NCBI RefSeq assembly: GCF_004359375.1
Contig: NZ_CP034726.1
Span: forward strand, 434,001-498,000
Length of the DNA stretch: 64,000 nucleotides
Source of the DNA: Acetilactobacillus jinshanensis
GTDB taxonomy: Bacteria; Bacillota; Bacilli; Lactobacillales; Lactobacillaceae
Direction: 5' to 3'
Notes under the pieces: model-generated
What the model saw: only the letters and a program-made list of their open reading frames with translations
Told to the model about the DNA's origin: nothing
Database searches by the model: none
Made by a program: the position numbers and the translations under genes
Shown here: one piece after another, positions 9,858 to 19,380 of the stretch
Layout: each line of letters begins with the position of its first letter
How positions within the stretch are numbered: position 1 is the first letter of the stretch

Positions 9858-10959
9858 AAAGTCAGCTAACAAGAAAGAATTTAAACAGTCCGTTCGGACT
9901 TTAATTCGAAAATACAAAAATGTTGGCCATATCACTTACAATATCTTAAGTGATAGTATCGCATTGCCATTTAAGTTGACCACTAAACAATTAGATAAGT
10001 TAATCGAAAAGGTTGAAGATTCCGGAATCAGTATCGTTGATGAAAAGGGTAACCCTGATCCGCGAGCTTTAAAGGCTTCACGTAAGGTTACCAAAAAAGA
10101 ATTAAAGCATTCATCAAAGGCACCGACCGGGATTAAGATTAATGATCCGGTTCGAATGTACTTAAAGGAAATTGGTCGTGTATCACTTTTAACTGCTGAT
10201 CAAGAAGTTATGCTTGCTCTGCAGATCGAAAAAGGTGATAAAAAGGCCAAACAAAAGTTAGCCGAAGCTAACCTTCGTTTAGTGGTATCAATTGCTAAGC
10301 GTTACGTTGGCCGTGGCATGTCATTCTTGGACTTGATTCAAGAAGGTAACATGGGTCTGATGAAAGCCGTTGAAAAATTTGATTATCGTAAAGGTTTCAA
10401 ATTCTCAACTTACGCTACTTGGTGGATTCGCCAAGCCATCACCCGTGCTATCGCCGATCAAGCTCGTACGATTCGAATTCCTGTTCACATGGTTGAAACT
10501 ATCAACAAGTTAATTCGAATTCAGCGTCAACAGTTACAAGACTTGGGCCGTAACCCAACACCTGGCGAAATTGGTGCTGAAATGAACATGCCAACATCTA
10601 AAGTCCGTAACATTCTAAAGATTTCTCAGGAACCAGTTTCCTTGGAAGCCCCAATTGGTGAAGAAGATGACTCTCACTTGGGTGACTTCATCAAGGATAA
10701 GGATGCTACCAGTCCAGCAGACCACGCTTCATACGAACTGTTGAAAGAACAGTTAGGTGAAGTCTTGGATACTTTGACCGACCGTGAAGAAAACGTCTTA
10801 CGTCTTCGTTTCGGTTTAGATGATGGCCGTACCCGAACTTTAGAAGAAGTTGGGAAAGTCTTTGGTGTCACTCGTGAACGAATTCGTCAAATCGAAGCCA
10901 AAGCTTTACGCAAGTTACGTCATCCGTCCCGTAGTAAACAGTTACGAGACTTCTTATAA
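9850..10959 (+). CDS. rpoD: RNA polymerase primary sigma factor (RpoD/SigA)
   Basis: The protein is 369 residues from the ATG at 9850, chosen because it has an AGGGGG ribosome-binding site in the dnaG tail and gives the normal N-terminus. Region 1.1 is followed by region 2 with the -10-recognition stretch [20 protein letters not shown], region 3, and region 4 with the helix-turn-helix [18 protein letters not shown]. The -35/-10 promoters found in this window match what such a sigma factor recognises. Confidence 0.97.
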   Translation: MARKSANKKEFKQSVRTLIRKYKNVGHITYNILSDSIALPFKLTTKQLDKLIEKVEDSGISIVDEKGNPDPRALKASRKVTKKELKHSSKAPTGIKINDPVRMYLKEIGRVSLLTADQEVMLALQIEKGDKKAKQKLAEANLRLVVSIAKRYVGRGMSFLDLIQEGNMGLMKAVEKFDYRKGFKFSTYATWWIRQAITRAIADQARTIRIPVHMVETINKLIRIQRQQLQDLGRNPTPGEIGAEMNMPTSKVRNILKISQEPVSLEAPIGEEDDSHLGDFIKDKDATSPADHASYELLKEQLGEVLDTLTDREENVLRLRFGLDDGRTRTLEEVGKVFGVTRERIRQIEAKALRKLRHPSRSKQLRDFL

Positions 10960-10980
10960 TTAGAAATAAATTAGAAAAAG

Positions 10981-11009
10981 GAAGGGAAGCATTAATTTGC
11001 TTCCCTTTT
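10981..11009 (+). terminator. terminator of the dnaG-rpoD unit
   Basis: GGGAAGC (10984-10990) pairs with GCTTCCC (10999-11005), extended by A-T pairs and followed by TTTT. It lies 22 bases after the rpoD stop. Confidence 0.85.
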
Positions 11010-11028
11010 CGTTTGTGAGGTAAGAGAT

Positions 11029-11721
11029 TTGGATAGTAAACAATTGTCAAAGCGGTTGGCAACGATCGCTAAATACGTACCAAACGGGTGCCGACTTTTA
11101 GACGTGGGCTCCGATCACGCATATTTACCAGCATACCTAGCGATTCACCACGTTATTCAGCACGGGATCGCTAGTGAAGTTGCTAAAGGCCCATATACCA
11201 ACATGGTGAATGAGATTAAGTCAACCGGTTTAGAAAAGATGTTAACGCCGAGGTTAGCTAACGGCCTACACGCCATTACGTTATCTGATCACGTTAACGT
11301 CATCACGATTTCTGGGATGGGCGGTGAATTGATCAAAGATATTCTGGATCAAGGTCAGGCTAAGTTAGCTAATCATCCCTTATTGATTCTGCAACCGAAC
11401 GTTGATGCTTACATTTTACGAAAGTGGCTAATGATGCATCATTATCAATTGATCCACGAAACGATCGTTGACGATCATCATGAGATTTACGAAATTATGG
11501 TTGCTAAATGGACGACCCAGTCATTTAAGTATAATCATCAACAGTTATTCTTTGGGCCGTTCTTATTAAAGCAGAAGAGTCCCGTTTTTATTAAAAAGTG
11601 GCATGATGAACGCCGCCATTTGGAATTCGTAATTAAACAAATGAATCGATCATCAAAGCCACCGCTAAAACGAATTAAAGCGATTCAGCACCGTTGCCAG
11701 TTGATCAAGGAGGTCTTATAA
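11029..11721 (+). CDS. trmK: tRNA (adenine-22-N1)-methyltransferase TrmK
   Basis: This 230-residue class I SAM-dependent methyltransferase has the SAM-binding loop LLDVGSDHAYLP (about residues 23-34) and a SGMGGELI motif IV element near 98. TrmK methylates N1 of A22 in bacterial tRNAs. The start is a TTG at 11029 with a GAGGTAAGAG ribosome-binding site; the next TTG at 11044 would cut conserved sequence. The gene is directly joined to the nif3-like gene, the standard rpoD-trmK-yqfO order of Firmicutes. Confidence 0.93.
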   Translation: MDSKQLSKRLATIAKYVPNGCRLLDVGSDHAYLPAYLAIHHVIQHGIASEVAKGPYTNMVNEIKSTGLEKMLTPRLANGLHAITLSDHVNVITISGMGGELIKDILDQGQAKLANHPLLILQPNVDAYILRKWLMMHHYQLIHETIVDDHHEIYEIMVAKWTTQSFKYNHQQLFFGPFLLKQKSPVFIKKWHDERRHLEFVIKQMNRSSKPPLKRIKAIQHRCQLIKEVL

Positions 11722-12525
11722 ATGCGTGTTCGTGATTTAGTTAATCGATTTTTGAAGTTTGCACCAGCGAAAATTGCCGTTAAGGGTGATCCAATCGGCT
11801 TACAGATTGGTTCCTTAGATGCACCGGTTCATAAGATTATGACGACGTTGGACGTTCGTCCCCGAACGGTAGATGAAGCTATTAAAAAGCACGTTGACTT
11901 TATTTTTGCTCACCATCCAGTGATGTTTCATCCAGCTCACAATTTAGATTTATCGGTTCCACAAAATGAAATGTATGCCCAAATAATTCGACATCACATT
12001 ACGGTCTACGCGGCTCACAGTAATTTAGATAGTGCTAACGGTGGGATGAACGATTGGTTGGCTAAACGCATTCATCTCCATGATGTAAAAGGCTTAGTGC
12101 CAATGTACCATGATGATCAGCATTCCTATTACATGGGTCGAGTCGGTAATTTAAGTCAGCCGATTTCGGTAATGGGATTTGCTAAAAAGTGTAAGAAGTA
12201 CTTTAACGTTAGTGGTTTACGCCTGATTACGTTACACCCAGACCGAAAGATCCAACGGGTTGCGATTTTAGGTGGCAGCGGTGACGACTTCTATCATGAT
12301 GCCTTGCGCACTAAGGCTCAGTTGTACGTGACTGGGGACGTTTATTACCATACTGCACATGACATGTTGGCCAACGGTTTATCGGTCGTTGACCCAGGTC
12401 ATCATATCGAAGCCATCTGTATTCCGCACCTCGCTAAATTGTTTGATCAATGGAATCATCAATACGGCTGGAACGTGAAAGTTGTTGAATCTAAAGTCAA
12501 TACGGACCCATTTACATTTATTTAA
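11722..12525 (+). CDS. Nif3-like dinuclear metal centre protein (YqfO/YbgI family)
   Basis: This 267-residue protein shows the dinuclear metal ligands of the Nif3 family: FAHHPVMFHP near residues 61-70, AAHSNLDSANGG near 95-106, and the C-terminal HHIEA element. Bacillus YqfO is about 370 residues because of an inserted PII-like domain. This protein lacks that insert and resembles the shorter E. coli YbgI form. It has been linked to GTP cyclohydrolase-like and metal-trafficking roles, but its function is unsettled. It follows trmK with no gap. Confidence 0.9.
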   Translation: MRVRDLVNRFLKFAPAKIAVKGDPIGLQIGSLDAPVHKIMTTLDVRPRTVDEAIKKHVDFIFAHHPVMFHPAHNLDLSVPQNEMYAQIIRHHITVYAAHSNLDSANGGMNDWLAKRIHLHDVKGLVPMYHDDQHSYYMGRVGNLSQPISVMGFAKKCKKYFNVSGLRLITLHPDRKIQRVAILGGSGDDFYHDALRTKAQLYVTGDVYYHTAHDMLANGLSVVDPGHHIEAICIPHLAKLFDQWNHQYGWNVKVVESKVNTDPFTFI

Positions 12526-12533
12526 AATTAATT

Positions 12534-12550
12534 GGTCAATAATGGTCAAA
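12534..12550 (+). promoter_or_regulatory. CtsR operator upstream of clpB
   Basis: The direct heptads GGTCAAT-AAT-GGTCAAA match the CtsR consensus of two GGTCAAA heptads spaced by 3 bases, with one deviation. The box ends 4 bases upstream of the clpB -35 element. CtsR is the class III heat-shock repressor of Firmicutes, so clpB should be induced by heat and protein-folding stress. Confidence 0.88.
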
Positions 12551-12554
12551 CTAT

Positions 12555-12583
12555 TTCACTTAAGGTTAAATTTTTGCTAATAT
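12555..12583 (+). promoter_or_regulatory. clpB promoter with extended -10
   Basis: TTCACT (12555-12560), 17 bases, then TAATAT (12578-12583) preceded by TG in TGCTAATAT, an extended -10 form. It lies immediately downstream of the CtsR box. Confidence 0.7.
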
Positions 12584-12634
12584 ACTAATTGATCGATATC
12601 TAAGTAAACGAAAATTTAATCAGGTGATAAAAAT

Positions 12635-15238
12635 ATGAATCCAGACGATTTAACAGATGCTGTTGAACAGGCTTTAGGTCAAGCACAACAAATTTGTGTT
12701 AACCGTAAGCAGCAACAAATCGGCGTTACTCAACTATTTAAATTTTTAATTCAGCCGGGTAACCTGGTTCGTCAGATGTACAGCAAATTAAACGTTGATT
12801 TAAACGGATTGGATCAATTCCTAGATAAACGACTGGATGAAATTCCGGTTGTCAGTGGCGTAGCTTATGGCCGAACGATTTCGCAAAATCTGTATAAGTT
12901 ACTCCAAGCTGCTAGCCAGATCAAGTCTAAGTTAGGTGACGAATACGTTGCCATTGATACTTTAGCGCTAGCTTTAATGAAGATTGATGATCCGTTAACT
13001 GATTATTTGAAAAAACAAGGTGTAACGTACGCCAAACTATTAAAGATTATGAAGCAGATCCGCGGGGGTGAAAAAGTGGTTTCTAAAAACCAAGAACAAG
13101 GTTACAACGCCTTAAAACGTTACGGTGTTGATTTAGTTAAAATGGCTCGTGAAGGTAAATTAGCACCGGTCATCGGTCGTGATCAGGAAATCTTAAACGT
13201 AATTCGAATCCTTTCTCGAATGACTAAAGATAACCCATTACTCTTAGGTAACCCTGGTGTTGGTAAGACTGCGATCGTTGAAGGCTTAGCTCGTCGAATG
13301 GCTGTTAATGATGTTCCAGACAACTTAAAGAATAAAGAACTTTATGAATTAGATATGAGTTCGTTAGTTGCCGGTGCCAAATATCGTGGCCAGTTCGAAG
13401 GTCGTTTAAAGGCTGTTTTGAAAGCTGTTCGTAAGTCTAAGGGTAAAATCATCATGTTCATCGATGAAATTCATACCATCGTTGGTGCTGGCAGCAGTGC
13501 CGGTGGTATGGATGCCGGTAACATCTTGAAGCCAATGTTAGCCCGTGGTGAATTGCATTTGATCGGTGCCACAACTTTAGATGATTACCATAAGTACATG
13601 GAAAAAGATCCGGCATTGGATCGTCGTTTCGAACGGGTAATGGTCAAAGAACCTTCAGTTGAAGATACCATTACGATTCTTCGTGGCTTAAAGGAACGTT
13701 TTGAAGTTCACCATGGTGTTAAAATTCATGATAACGCCATCGTCGCAGCCGCTAAGATGTCAAACCGTTATATCACTGACCGTTATTTACCTGATAAGGC
13801 GATTGACCTAGTTGATGAAGCTTGTGCCACCATCAGTGTTCAGATGAACTCGAAGCCGGCTTCGTTAGACCAGGCTAACCGTAAACTTTTCCGTGAAAAG
13901 GTTGAACGTAAAGCCTTGGAAGGTGAAACCGATGATGCTTCTAAGAAGCGTTTGAAGAAGTTAAAGCCAATCATTGCCAACACGCAGGAAAAAGTTAATA
14001 ACTTAAACGCTCGTTGGCAAGACGAACGCCAGGTCATTGACCGGGTTGGTAAAGAACGGAAAGCATTACGTCAAGCTAAGAACGATTTGAAGCAGGCTGA
14101 AAGTAATTACGATTACAACAAGGCTGCCGTCTTAAAACATGGAACTATGCCAAAGATCGAAGAATCGTTAAAGAAGATGTCTAACCAGGATCACTCTAAA
14201 GACTGGTTAGTAAGTCAATCGGTCACCGCCAACGAAATTGCATCGGTTGTCAGTGAAGAAACCGGGATTCCGGTTACTCGTTTAGTTACTGGTGAACGTG
14301 AAAAGTTACTTCACTTACCAGAAAACTTGCATAAACGAGTAATTGGTCAAGATCAGGCCGTTCAAGCTGTATCTAATGCCGTAATGCGTGCTCGTGCCGG
14401 CTTGGAAGATCCAACCCGTCCACTTGGGTCGTTCCTGTTCTTAGGACCCACTGGAGTTGGTAAAACTGAATTGGCTAAGGCTTTGGCTCAGAATCTGTTT
14501 GACTCTGATCGTGAAATGGTCCGAATCGATATGTCTGAATACATGTCCAAAGCTTCGGTATCACGCTTAGTTGGTGCTGCACCTGGTTACGTTGGTTACC
14601 AGGAAGGTGGTCAGTTGACCGAAGCTGTTCGTCGTCATCCATACTCGATCGTTTTACTAGATGAAATTGAAAAGGCTAATCCAGCCGTCTTCAATATCCT
14701 GTTACAGGTTTTAGATGATGGTCGTTTAACGGACGGTCAAGGCCACACGGTTGACTTTAAGAACACTATCATCATTATGACGTCTAACTTAGGCTCAGAC
14801 TTACTGCTCAAAGGCATTGATGACAAAGGCAATATTACACCAAAGTGTAAGAAAGAAGTCGAAATGCTTCTAAAGCGTAGTTTCAAGCCTGAATTCTTGA
14901 ATCGAATTGACGAAAAGATCATGTTTAAGCCATTAACTCTTGATAATATTGAACACATTGTCATCAAGTTAATTAACGAAGTTAACGCTCGTCTAGAAGT
15001 TAAGGACATGAGTATTCATATTCAGTCTGACGCTCGTAAATGGATTGCTAAGGGTGGTTACAGTCCACAGTATGGTGCTCGTCCACTTCAGAGATTCATT
15101 ACCAACTACGTCGAAACGCCGATCGCTAAGATGATTATTGCTGAAAAGGCTAAGGCTCATCAGCAGATCATCGTTGGCTTAAAGGATGATCACTTAACCT
15201 TTAACGCCGTGCCGGCTAAAGAGACTGTAAATGCATAA
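12635..15238 (+). CDS. clpB: ATP-dependent chaperone ClpB
   Basis: This 867-residue disaggregase has an N-terminal Clp repeat domain (about 1-145), a first AAA module with GNPGVGKT (about 208-215), a coiled middle domain (about 410-520) and a second AAA module with GPTGVGKT (about 606-613). ClpB extracts proteins from aggregates together with DnaK. The middle domain and absence of a ClpP-binding IGF loop separate it from ClpC. A CtsR operator and terminator make it a single-gene heat-shock unit. Confidence 0.96.
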   Translation: MNPDDLTDAVEQALGQAQQICVNRKQQQIGVTQLFKFLIQPGNLVRQMYSKLNVDLNGLDQFLDKRLDEIPVVSGVAYGRTISQNLYKLLQAASQIKSKLGDEYVAIDTLALALMKIDDPLTDYLKKQGVTYAKLLKIMKQIRGGEKVVSKNQEQGYNALKRYGVDLVKMAREGKLAPVIGRDQEILNVIRILSRMTKDNPLLLGNPGVGKTAIVEGLARRMAVNDVPDNLKNKELYELDMSSLVAGAKYRGQFEGRLKAVLKAVRKSKGKIIMFIDEIHTIVGAGSSAGGMDAGNILKPMLARGELHLIGATTLDDYHKYMEKDPALDRRFERVMVKEPSVEDTITILRGLKERFEVHHGVKIHDNAIVAAAKMSNRYITDRYLPDKAIDLVDEACATISVQMNSKPASLDQANRKLFREKVERKALEGETDDASKKRLKKLKPIIANTQEKVNNLNARWQDERQVIDRVGKERKALRQAKNDLKQAESNYDYNKAAVLKHGTMPKIEESLKKMSNQDHSKDWLVSQSVTANEIASVVSEETGIPVTRLVTGEREKLLHLPENLHKRVIGQDQAVQAVSNAVMRARAGLEDPTRPLGSFLFLGPTGVGKTELAKALAQNLFDSDREMVRIDMSEYMSKASVSRLVGAAPGYVGYQEGGQLTEAVRRHPYSIVLLDEIEKANPAVFNILLQVLDDGRLTDGQGHTVDFKNTIIIMTSNLGSDLLLKGIDDKGNITPKCKKEVEMLLKRSFKPEFLNRIDEKIMFKPLTLDNIEHIVIKLINEVNARLEVKDMSIHIQSDARKWIAKGGYSPQYGARPLQRFITNYVETPIAKMIIAEKAKAHQQIIVGLKDDHLTFNAVPAKETVNA

Positions 15239-15260
15239 TTAAACCTTTAAAATAATTTAA

Positions 15261-15302
15261 AAAGCGATAGTTTCAGTTAATGCTGAAATTATCGCTTTTT
15301 TA
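15261..15302 (+). terminator. clpB terminator
   Basis: AAAGCGATAGTTTCAG (15261-15276) pairs with CTGAAATTATCGCTTT (15283-15298), a 16-position stem with one wobble, ending in a T-run. Confidence 0.93.
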
Positions 15303-15344
15303 TTTTATATCTTATAAAATAGATATGTACTAGAAACTTATAGA

Positions 15345-15353
15345 TGATATAAT
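15345..15353 (+). promoter_or_regulatory. extended -10 promoter for pepX
   Basis: TGATATAAT is a TG-n-TATAAT extended -10 box, 36 bases before the pepX ATG. There is no recognisable -35 element. Confidence 0.5.
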
Positions 15354-15388
15354 TAAATTATGTTTCTAATTATGAAGAGGTAATCGTT

Positions 15389-17803
15389 ATGAAAGACCAT
15401 CAATTTGCTATCAAGCCCACTAAATTTTCACAGATGTTAAAAGAACTGAAAACGATTCATTTTTATAATGATCAATTAGCGAAGTTAAAGCCGGCTAAAT
15501 TATTTAAACAATTGTTACTAAGAGCATTCGCTAATGAGCACAGTAAAACCATGAAGTTGGTCCGACTTCATGATTATATGGCAACGCCAAATCAAGAAGC
15601 TGATGAATATTTAGATCAGCATGACAACTTGTCGTTTAACGTATTCTATAACGTTGCTTTAGAATTGTTGCGTTTTGATGTTGATTACGATTTTAAGTTA
15701 TCGGATCCGCTGAAATGTTTAAAGAAGAGTAATCTTCCATATATTCATGTTAAGAATAAAGCTAAATTAACTGCAGAAGAAGTTCTAAAAGCTTGGTACT
15801 TACTCCTGAATACGCACACTAAATTAGGCCAGACGTACTTAGATGAACTAGCGAGTGCGGGTTATTATACCCAATTCTCAGATTTGCCGAAGCCGTTGTT
15901 CTTTAATGGTAAAGCCCAGCCAGTTTTTGACACCCGACACATGATCCATGAAGTCGTTTATGTTGAAGCACCGCTAGACACAGATCATGACGGTAAACGT
16001 GACCTTTTACGAACCGATGTAATTCGACCAAGTGAAACTAATCAAGGTGTGAAAGTTCCCACGTTATTTACTGCTAACCCTTATAATTTAGGAACTAACG
16101 ACCGTATCTATAACAAAATGATCCATAATGTTAACGTTCCGTTAAAGCATAAACAGCCTAATCATTATACATATAAGGATGTTGAATCTCATTTTGATCC
16201 CACCAAGAACATTCCTGCACCCCGAAAGATTAGAAAGACAAGTAAAGTCGCGGAAGCTAATTGCTATGCAGGTGGCCTGACTTACGAATTGAACCGCTAT
16301 TTTCTTGCTCGCGGCTTTGCGGTTGTTTATTCATCCGGTGTGGGGACCTTTGATTCACAAGGCGTTCGATCAACCGGTGCCCAATCAGAAGTCGTAAGCG
16401 CTGAAGCAGTCATTGAATGGTTAGCTGGTAATCGAACTGCGTTTACTAATCCCGTGGATAACATCGCAATTCCAGCCTGGTGGTCTAACCATAACGTTGG
16501 GATGACCGGAATTTCATATTTAGGAACTCTAACCGAAGCCGTTGCTGGAACGGGTGTTAAAGGTTTTAAGGCTGGAATTGCCGAAGCTGGCATTTCTAAT
16601 TATTATGATTATTACCGAGATAGTGGATTAGTAATCGGTGGTGAAGATTGTGATCTATTGGCCGAATATACATTCAGTCGCCGTAAGAGTGCCGGTCAGT
16701 ATCATCGATCCAAAGTGCTTTGGCATCACCAGTTAAAACATCTCTTAAAGGGTGAAGATCGTCAGACTGGTGATTACAACCAATTCTGGGATAATCGAAA
16801 TTACTTAAAGAACGTTCATAATACAAAAGCTAGCATGTTGATCGTTCAGGGTTTGAATGATTGGAACGTTAAACCACGCAACGCTTGGAATCTGTGGCAG
16901 CACCTGCAAAATGTTCCGACAAATAAAAAACTATTATTGCATCAAGGCCAGCACATGTATGTTTATGATTTACAATCGCTTGATTTTATTGATATGGCCA
17001 ATCTATTTTTTAGTAATAAGCTTTATGACGTTGATAATCACGCTGACCAAGTTCTGCCAAAGGTTTTGATTCAGGATAATACCAAGCCTCAGACCTGGAA
17101 TACTTATGGTAACTGGGGTCATAGCGGTCAGAAGGTTACTTATCAGCTAAATAATAATCAACTCGTCGTTGGGGAATCATCGTCCTTACCGTTATCTTTT
17201 CAAGATCATTTAGATAAAAAGACGTTCAAACACTATTGTGATTATCATAGTGCTTGGCATCATGATGTCTTTAGTGAAAAGCTAAACCCAATGTCAAATA
17301 ACCGCTTATTATTCACAAGTGATCAGTTAAAGTCTAATCTAATCATTGACGGCGCAGCACACTTGAAATTACGGGTCAAGAGTAGTTCTGATGTTGGCTT
17401 GTTAACAGCATTCTTAGTGGATTATGGAAAGGCTAAACGTCTGACAACTGCACCACAATATTTACAACCACAGCGAACGACCATGAATTATCAATACCAA
17501 AAGATGGTCGTTAAAGATTATAAGTATCAAGAACACCCGACACCGTATAAAAAGATCGTTACGGCACACCTTAATATGCAGAATCGACATAATTATTATC
17601 GAGTTGATGACCTTAAGCCTAATCAATATGTTGATGTTGATTTAGAATTTCAACCAACATTTTTCCACATTTTGCCAAATCATCGGGTTGGTTTAGTAAT
17701 CTGTGCAACTGACTTTGTGTGGACGATTCGTGGCAATCAGAAGATTCGGTACACTATTGATCCAAAACATTCACAGTTGATTTTGCCGGTGTATAAGAAA
17801 TAA
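15389..17803 (+). CDS. pepX: Xaa-Pro dipeptidyl-peptidase PepX
   Basis: This 804-residue protein has the layout of lactic-acid-bacterial PepX, a serine peptidase of family S15: an N-terminal dimerisation domain, an alpha/beta-hydrolase core with the nucleophile in GISYLGT (about residues 377-383), and a C-terminal beta domain. It releases X-Pro dipeptides from proline-rich peptides in the cytoplasm. An AGAGG ribosome-binding site precedes the ATG. It has its own promoter and terminator. No signal peptide is seen, as expected. Confidence 0.95.
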   Translation: MKDHQFAIKPTKFSQMLKELKTIHFYNDQLAKLKPAKLFKQLLLRAFANEHSKTMKLVRLHDYMATPNQEADEYLDQHDNLSFNVFYNVALELLRFDVDYDFKLSDPLKCLKKSNLPYIHVKNKAKLTAEEVLKAWYLLLNTHTKLGQTYLDELASAGYYTQFSDLPKPLFFNGKAQPVFDTRHMIHEVVYVEAPLDTDHDGKRDLLRTDVIRPSETNQGVKVPTLFTANPYNLGTNDRIYNKMIHNVNVPLKHKQPNHYTYKDVESHFDPTKNIPAPRKIRKTSKVAEANCYAGGLTYELNRYFLARGFAVVYSSGVGTFDSQGVRSTGAQSEVVSAEAVIEWLAGNRTAFTNPVDNIAIPAWWSNHNVGMTGISYLGTLTEAVAGTGVKGFKAGIAEAGISNYYDYYRDSGLVIGGEDCDLLAEYTFSRRKSAGQYHRSKVLWHHQLKHLLKGEDRQTGDYNQFWDNRNYLKNVHNTKASMLIVQGLNDWNVKPRNAWNLWQHLQNVPTNKKLLLHQGQHMYVYDLQSLDFIDMANLFFSNKLYDVDNHADQVLPKVLIQDNTKPQTWNTYGNWGHSGQKVTYQLNNNQLVVGESSSLPLSFQDHLDKKTFKHYCDYHSAWHHDVFSEKLNPMSNNRLLFTSDQLKSNLIIDGAAHLKLRVKSSSDVGLLTAFLVDYGKAKRLTTAPQYLQPQRTTMNYQYQKMVVKDYKYQEHPTPYKKIVTAHLNMQNRHNYYRVDDLKPNQYVDVDLEFQPTFFHILPNHRVGLVICATDFVWTIRGNQKIRYTIDPKHSQLILPVYKK

Positions 17804-17820
17804 TAGAATAAACTAAATTT

Positions 17821-17863
17821 AAAAAGAGCACAACTTCAGAGAAATGAAATTGTGCTCTTTTTT
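17821..17863. terminator. bidirectional terminator between pepX and the MFS gene
   Basis: AAAAAGAGCACAA (17821-17833) pairs with TTGTGCTCTTTTT (17850-17862), a perfect 13-bp stem with T-runs on both strands. It serves the convergent genes on either side. Confidence 0.93.
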
Positions 17864-17879
17864 GAATTGTTAATAAATA

Positions 17880-19190
17880 TTAATTATTTTCAGCACTGGC
17901 GACAAATTTATCGTTAATTTTGACATCTTTGGAAAACTTATGGGTATAGAGCATAAAGTAAACAATTAATAATACTCCAGTGATAACAAAAATATAAATA
18001 TCATTGGTAAAGTGTTTAAGTAAGAAACTGAATATAATTGTACCAATTGGCATAAAGATTGTATTGACAGCGGAACTAGCTGAAGATACACGGCCCATCA
18101 ATTTAGTTGGGATGGTGGATTGCATTCTGACACCGGTTGAAACATTCATCACACCTAAAAATAGACCAATGATTAACGCAATCAGAATACCTAAAATAGT
18201 TACCATCCAGAATCCGGTTACATAATTAAATATAAATCCTAAGGCAATCGTACACATTCCAATCGCACTCATTCCAAGCATATTGGATAAAGTTAATAAT
18301 TTTGACAATGAGCTTGTTTTCTTGATAATTATATTAACTAAAATACTACCGATAACGATACCAAAGATCAGTCCAGAATCCAGAAAACTTACGACTTCAT
18401 TAGGTAAGTGCAGTTTTTCAACGATTACGTATGACGGAGCAACTGTCAAAAGGCTACCTAATAAATTGGCCACACAGGCAATGATCATTAAATCCTGAAT
18501 TAATTTCCGTTTCTTGATGTAGTTGAGGCCAACTTTAAAGTCATGTAACTGTTGATGCTTAATCGGTTTAGCTTTTGCTTTAGCAGGCTCTTTTTTAATA
18601 AAGAAGTGCATCGTTAACATCATGCTAAATGCGAAAGCCGTTGCTAAAAAGTCAATCGTAATGAAAGTATTGATACTAACTAAGCTGTACAGGACAGCAT
18701 CGAAGACTGGAGCAAAGAAGCTGGCGCCAGCACTGCAGGCTTGTTCGTAAGAATTTAGAGATGCAATTTTGTGTTGATTTACTAATTCATGAACTGAAGC
18801 CGTATAGGTAGTTCCAGACACGTTACTAAATAGTTCAGAAAAAGCTACGAAGATCATAACCGGGATTAATTCCTGACTTTTAGCAAACATTGGTAAAAGC
18901 ATTGCGAAGAATACTAATAAAAGTAATCTCATGATGTAATTTACAATTAAAATATGTTTATGATTATGGCGATCAACATAGTTACCAATCGGAATAAATA
19001 ACAAGAAATCAATAATTGGATCGATTGCCACGTCCAAACCGAAGCTTAATGGCGAGTGAGTATTGTGTAGTAACATAAAACCCATTCCATAGCCGAGCAT
19101 TGTGCCACTTAGTGAACTCACGATATCACTGATAACTGCTTTTATAATTTGCTGATTGGATTGATGATCAGAGATTTTTACAGTTTGCAT
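17880..19190 (-). CDS. MFS transporter (MFS_3/MefA-like exporter)
   Basis: This 436-residue hydrophobic protein has about 12 predicted membrane segments. The loop GNYVDRHNHKH after the second to third helix corresponds to the MFS motif A position (usually GxLaDRxgrR). The overall pattern, including the MGRVSSASSA stretch in the C-half, resembles the MFS_3 family with macrolide-efflux-like and enterobactin exporters. The substrate cannot be read from sequence. It stands alone on the minus strand with a promoter whose spacer contains a 10-base homopolymer, which could make expression variable. Confidence 0.85.
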   Translation of the reverse strand: MQTVKISDHQSNQQIIKAVISDIVSSLSGTMLGYGMGFMLLHNTHSPLSFGLDVAIDPIIDFLLFIPIGNYVDRHNHKHILIVNYIMRLLLLVFFAMLLPMFAKSQELIPVMIFVAFSELFSNVSGTTYTASVHELVNQHKIASLNSYEQACSAGASFFAPVFDAVLYSLVSINTFITIDFLATAFAFSMMLTMHFFIKKEPAKAKAKPIKHQQLHDFKVGLNYIKKRKLIQDLMIIACVANLLGSLLTVAPSYVIVEKLHLPNEVVSFLDSGLIFGIVIGSILVNIIIKKTSSLSKLLTLSNMLGMSAIGMCTIALGFIFNYVTGFWMVTILGILIALIIGLFLGVMNVSTGVRMQSTIPTKLMGRVSSASSAVNTIFMPIGTIIFSFLLKHFTNDIYIFVITGVLLIVYFMLYTHKFSKDVKINDKFVASAENN

Positions 19191-19281
19191 AGGTCAGTTC
19201 TTTTCCATAATTGGTAACAATAATTAATAATTTATACATATTTTGTTTATATTCTTAACATTATTGTAAATAACATGACTA

Positions 19282-19312
19282 ATTATAGTTTTTTTTTTGA
19301 TGTTTCTGTAAA
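19282..19312 (-). promoter_or_regulatory. MFS promoter with poly-A spacer
   Basis: On the minus strand TTTACA (19312-19307) and TATAAT (19287-19282) are 19 bases apart. The spacer contains ten consecutive A (plus-strand T run 19289-19298). Loss of one or two A residues would bring the spacing to the optimal 18 or 17. Confidence 0.65.
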
Positions 19313-19336
19313 GAAAATTCGCAAAATTGGGTGAAG

Positions 19337-19362
19337 AAAAAAGGCATAAAATCAATTATGCC
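19337..19362 (-). terminator. uvrC terminator
   Basis: On the minus strand GGCATAA (19362-19356) pairs with TTATGCC (19349-19343), followed by six T (19342-19337). It lies 19 bases after the uvrC stop. Confidence 0.88.
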
Positions 19363-19380
19363 TCAAAATAATTTATATTT

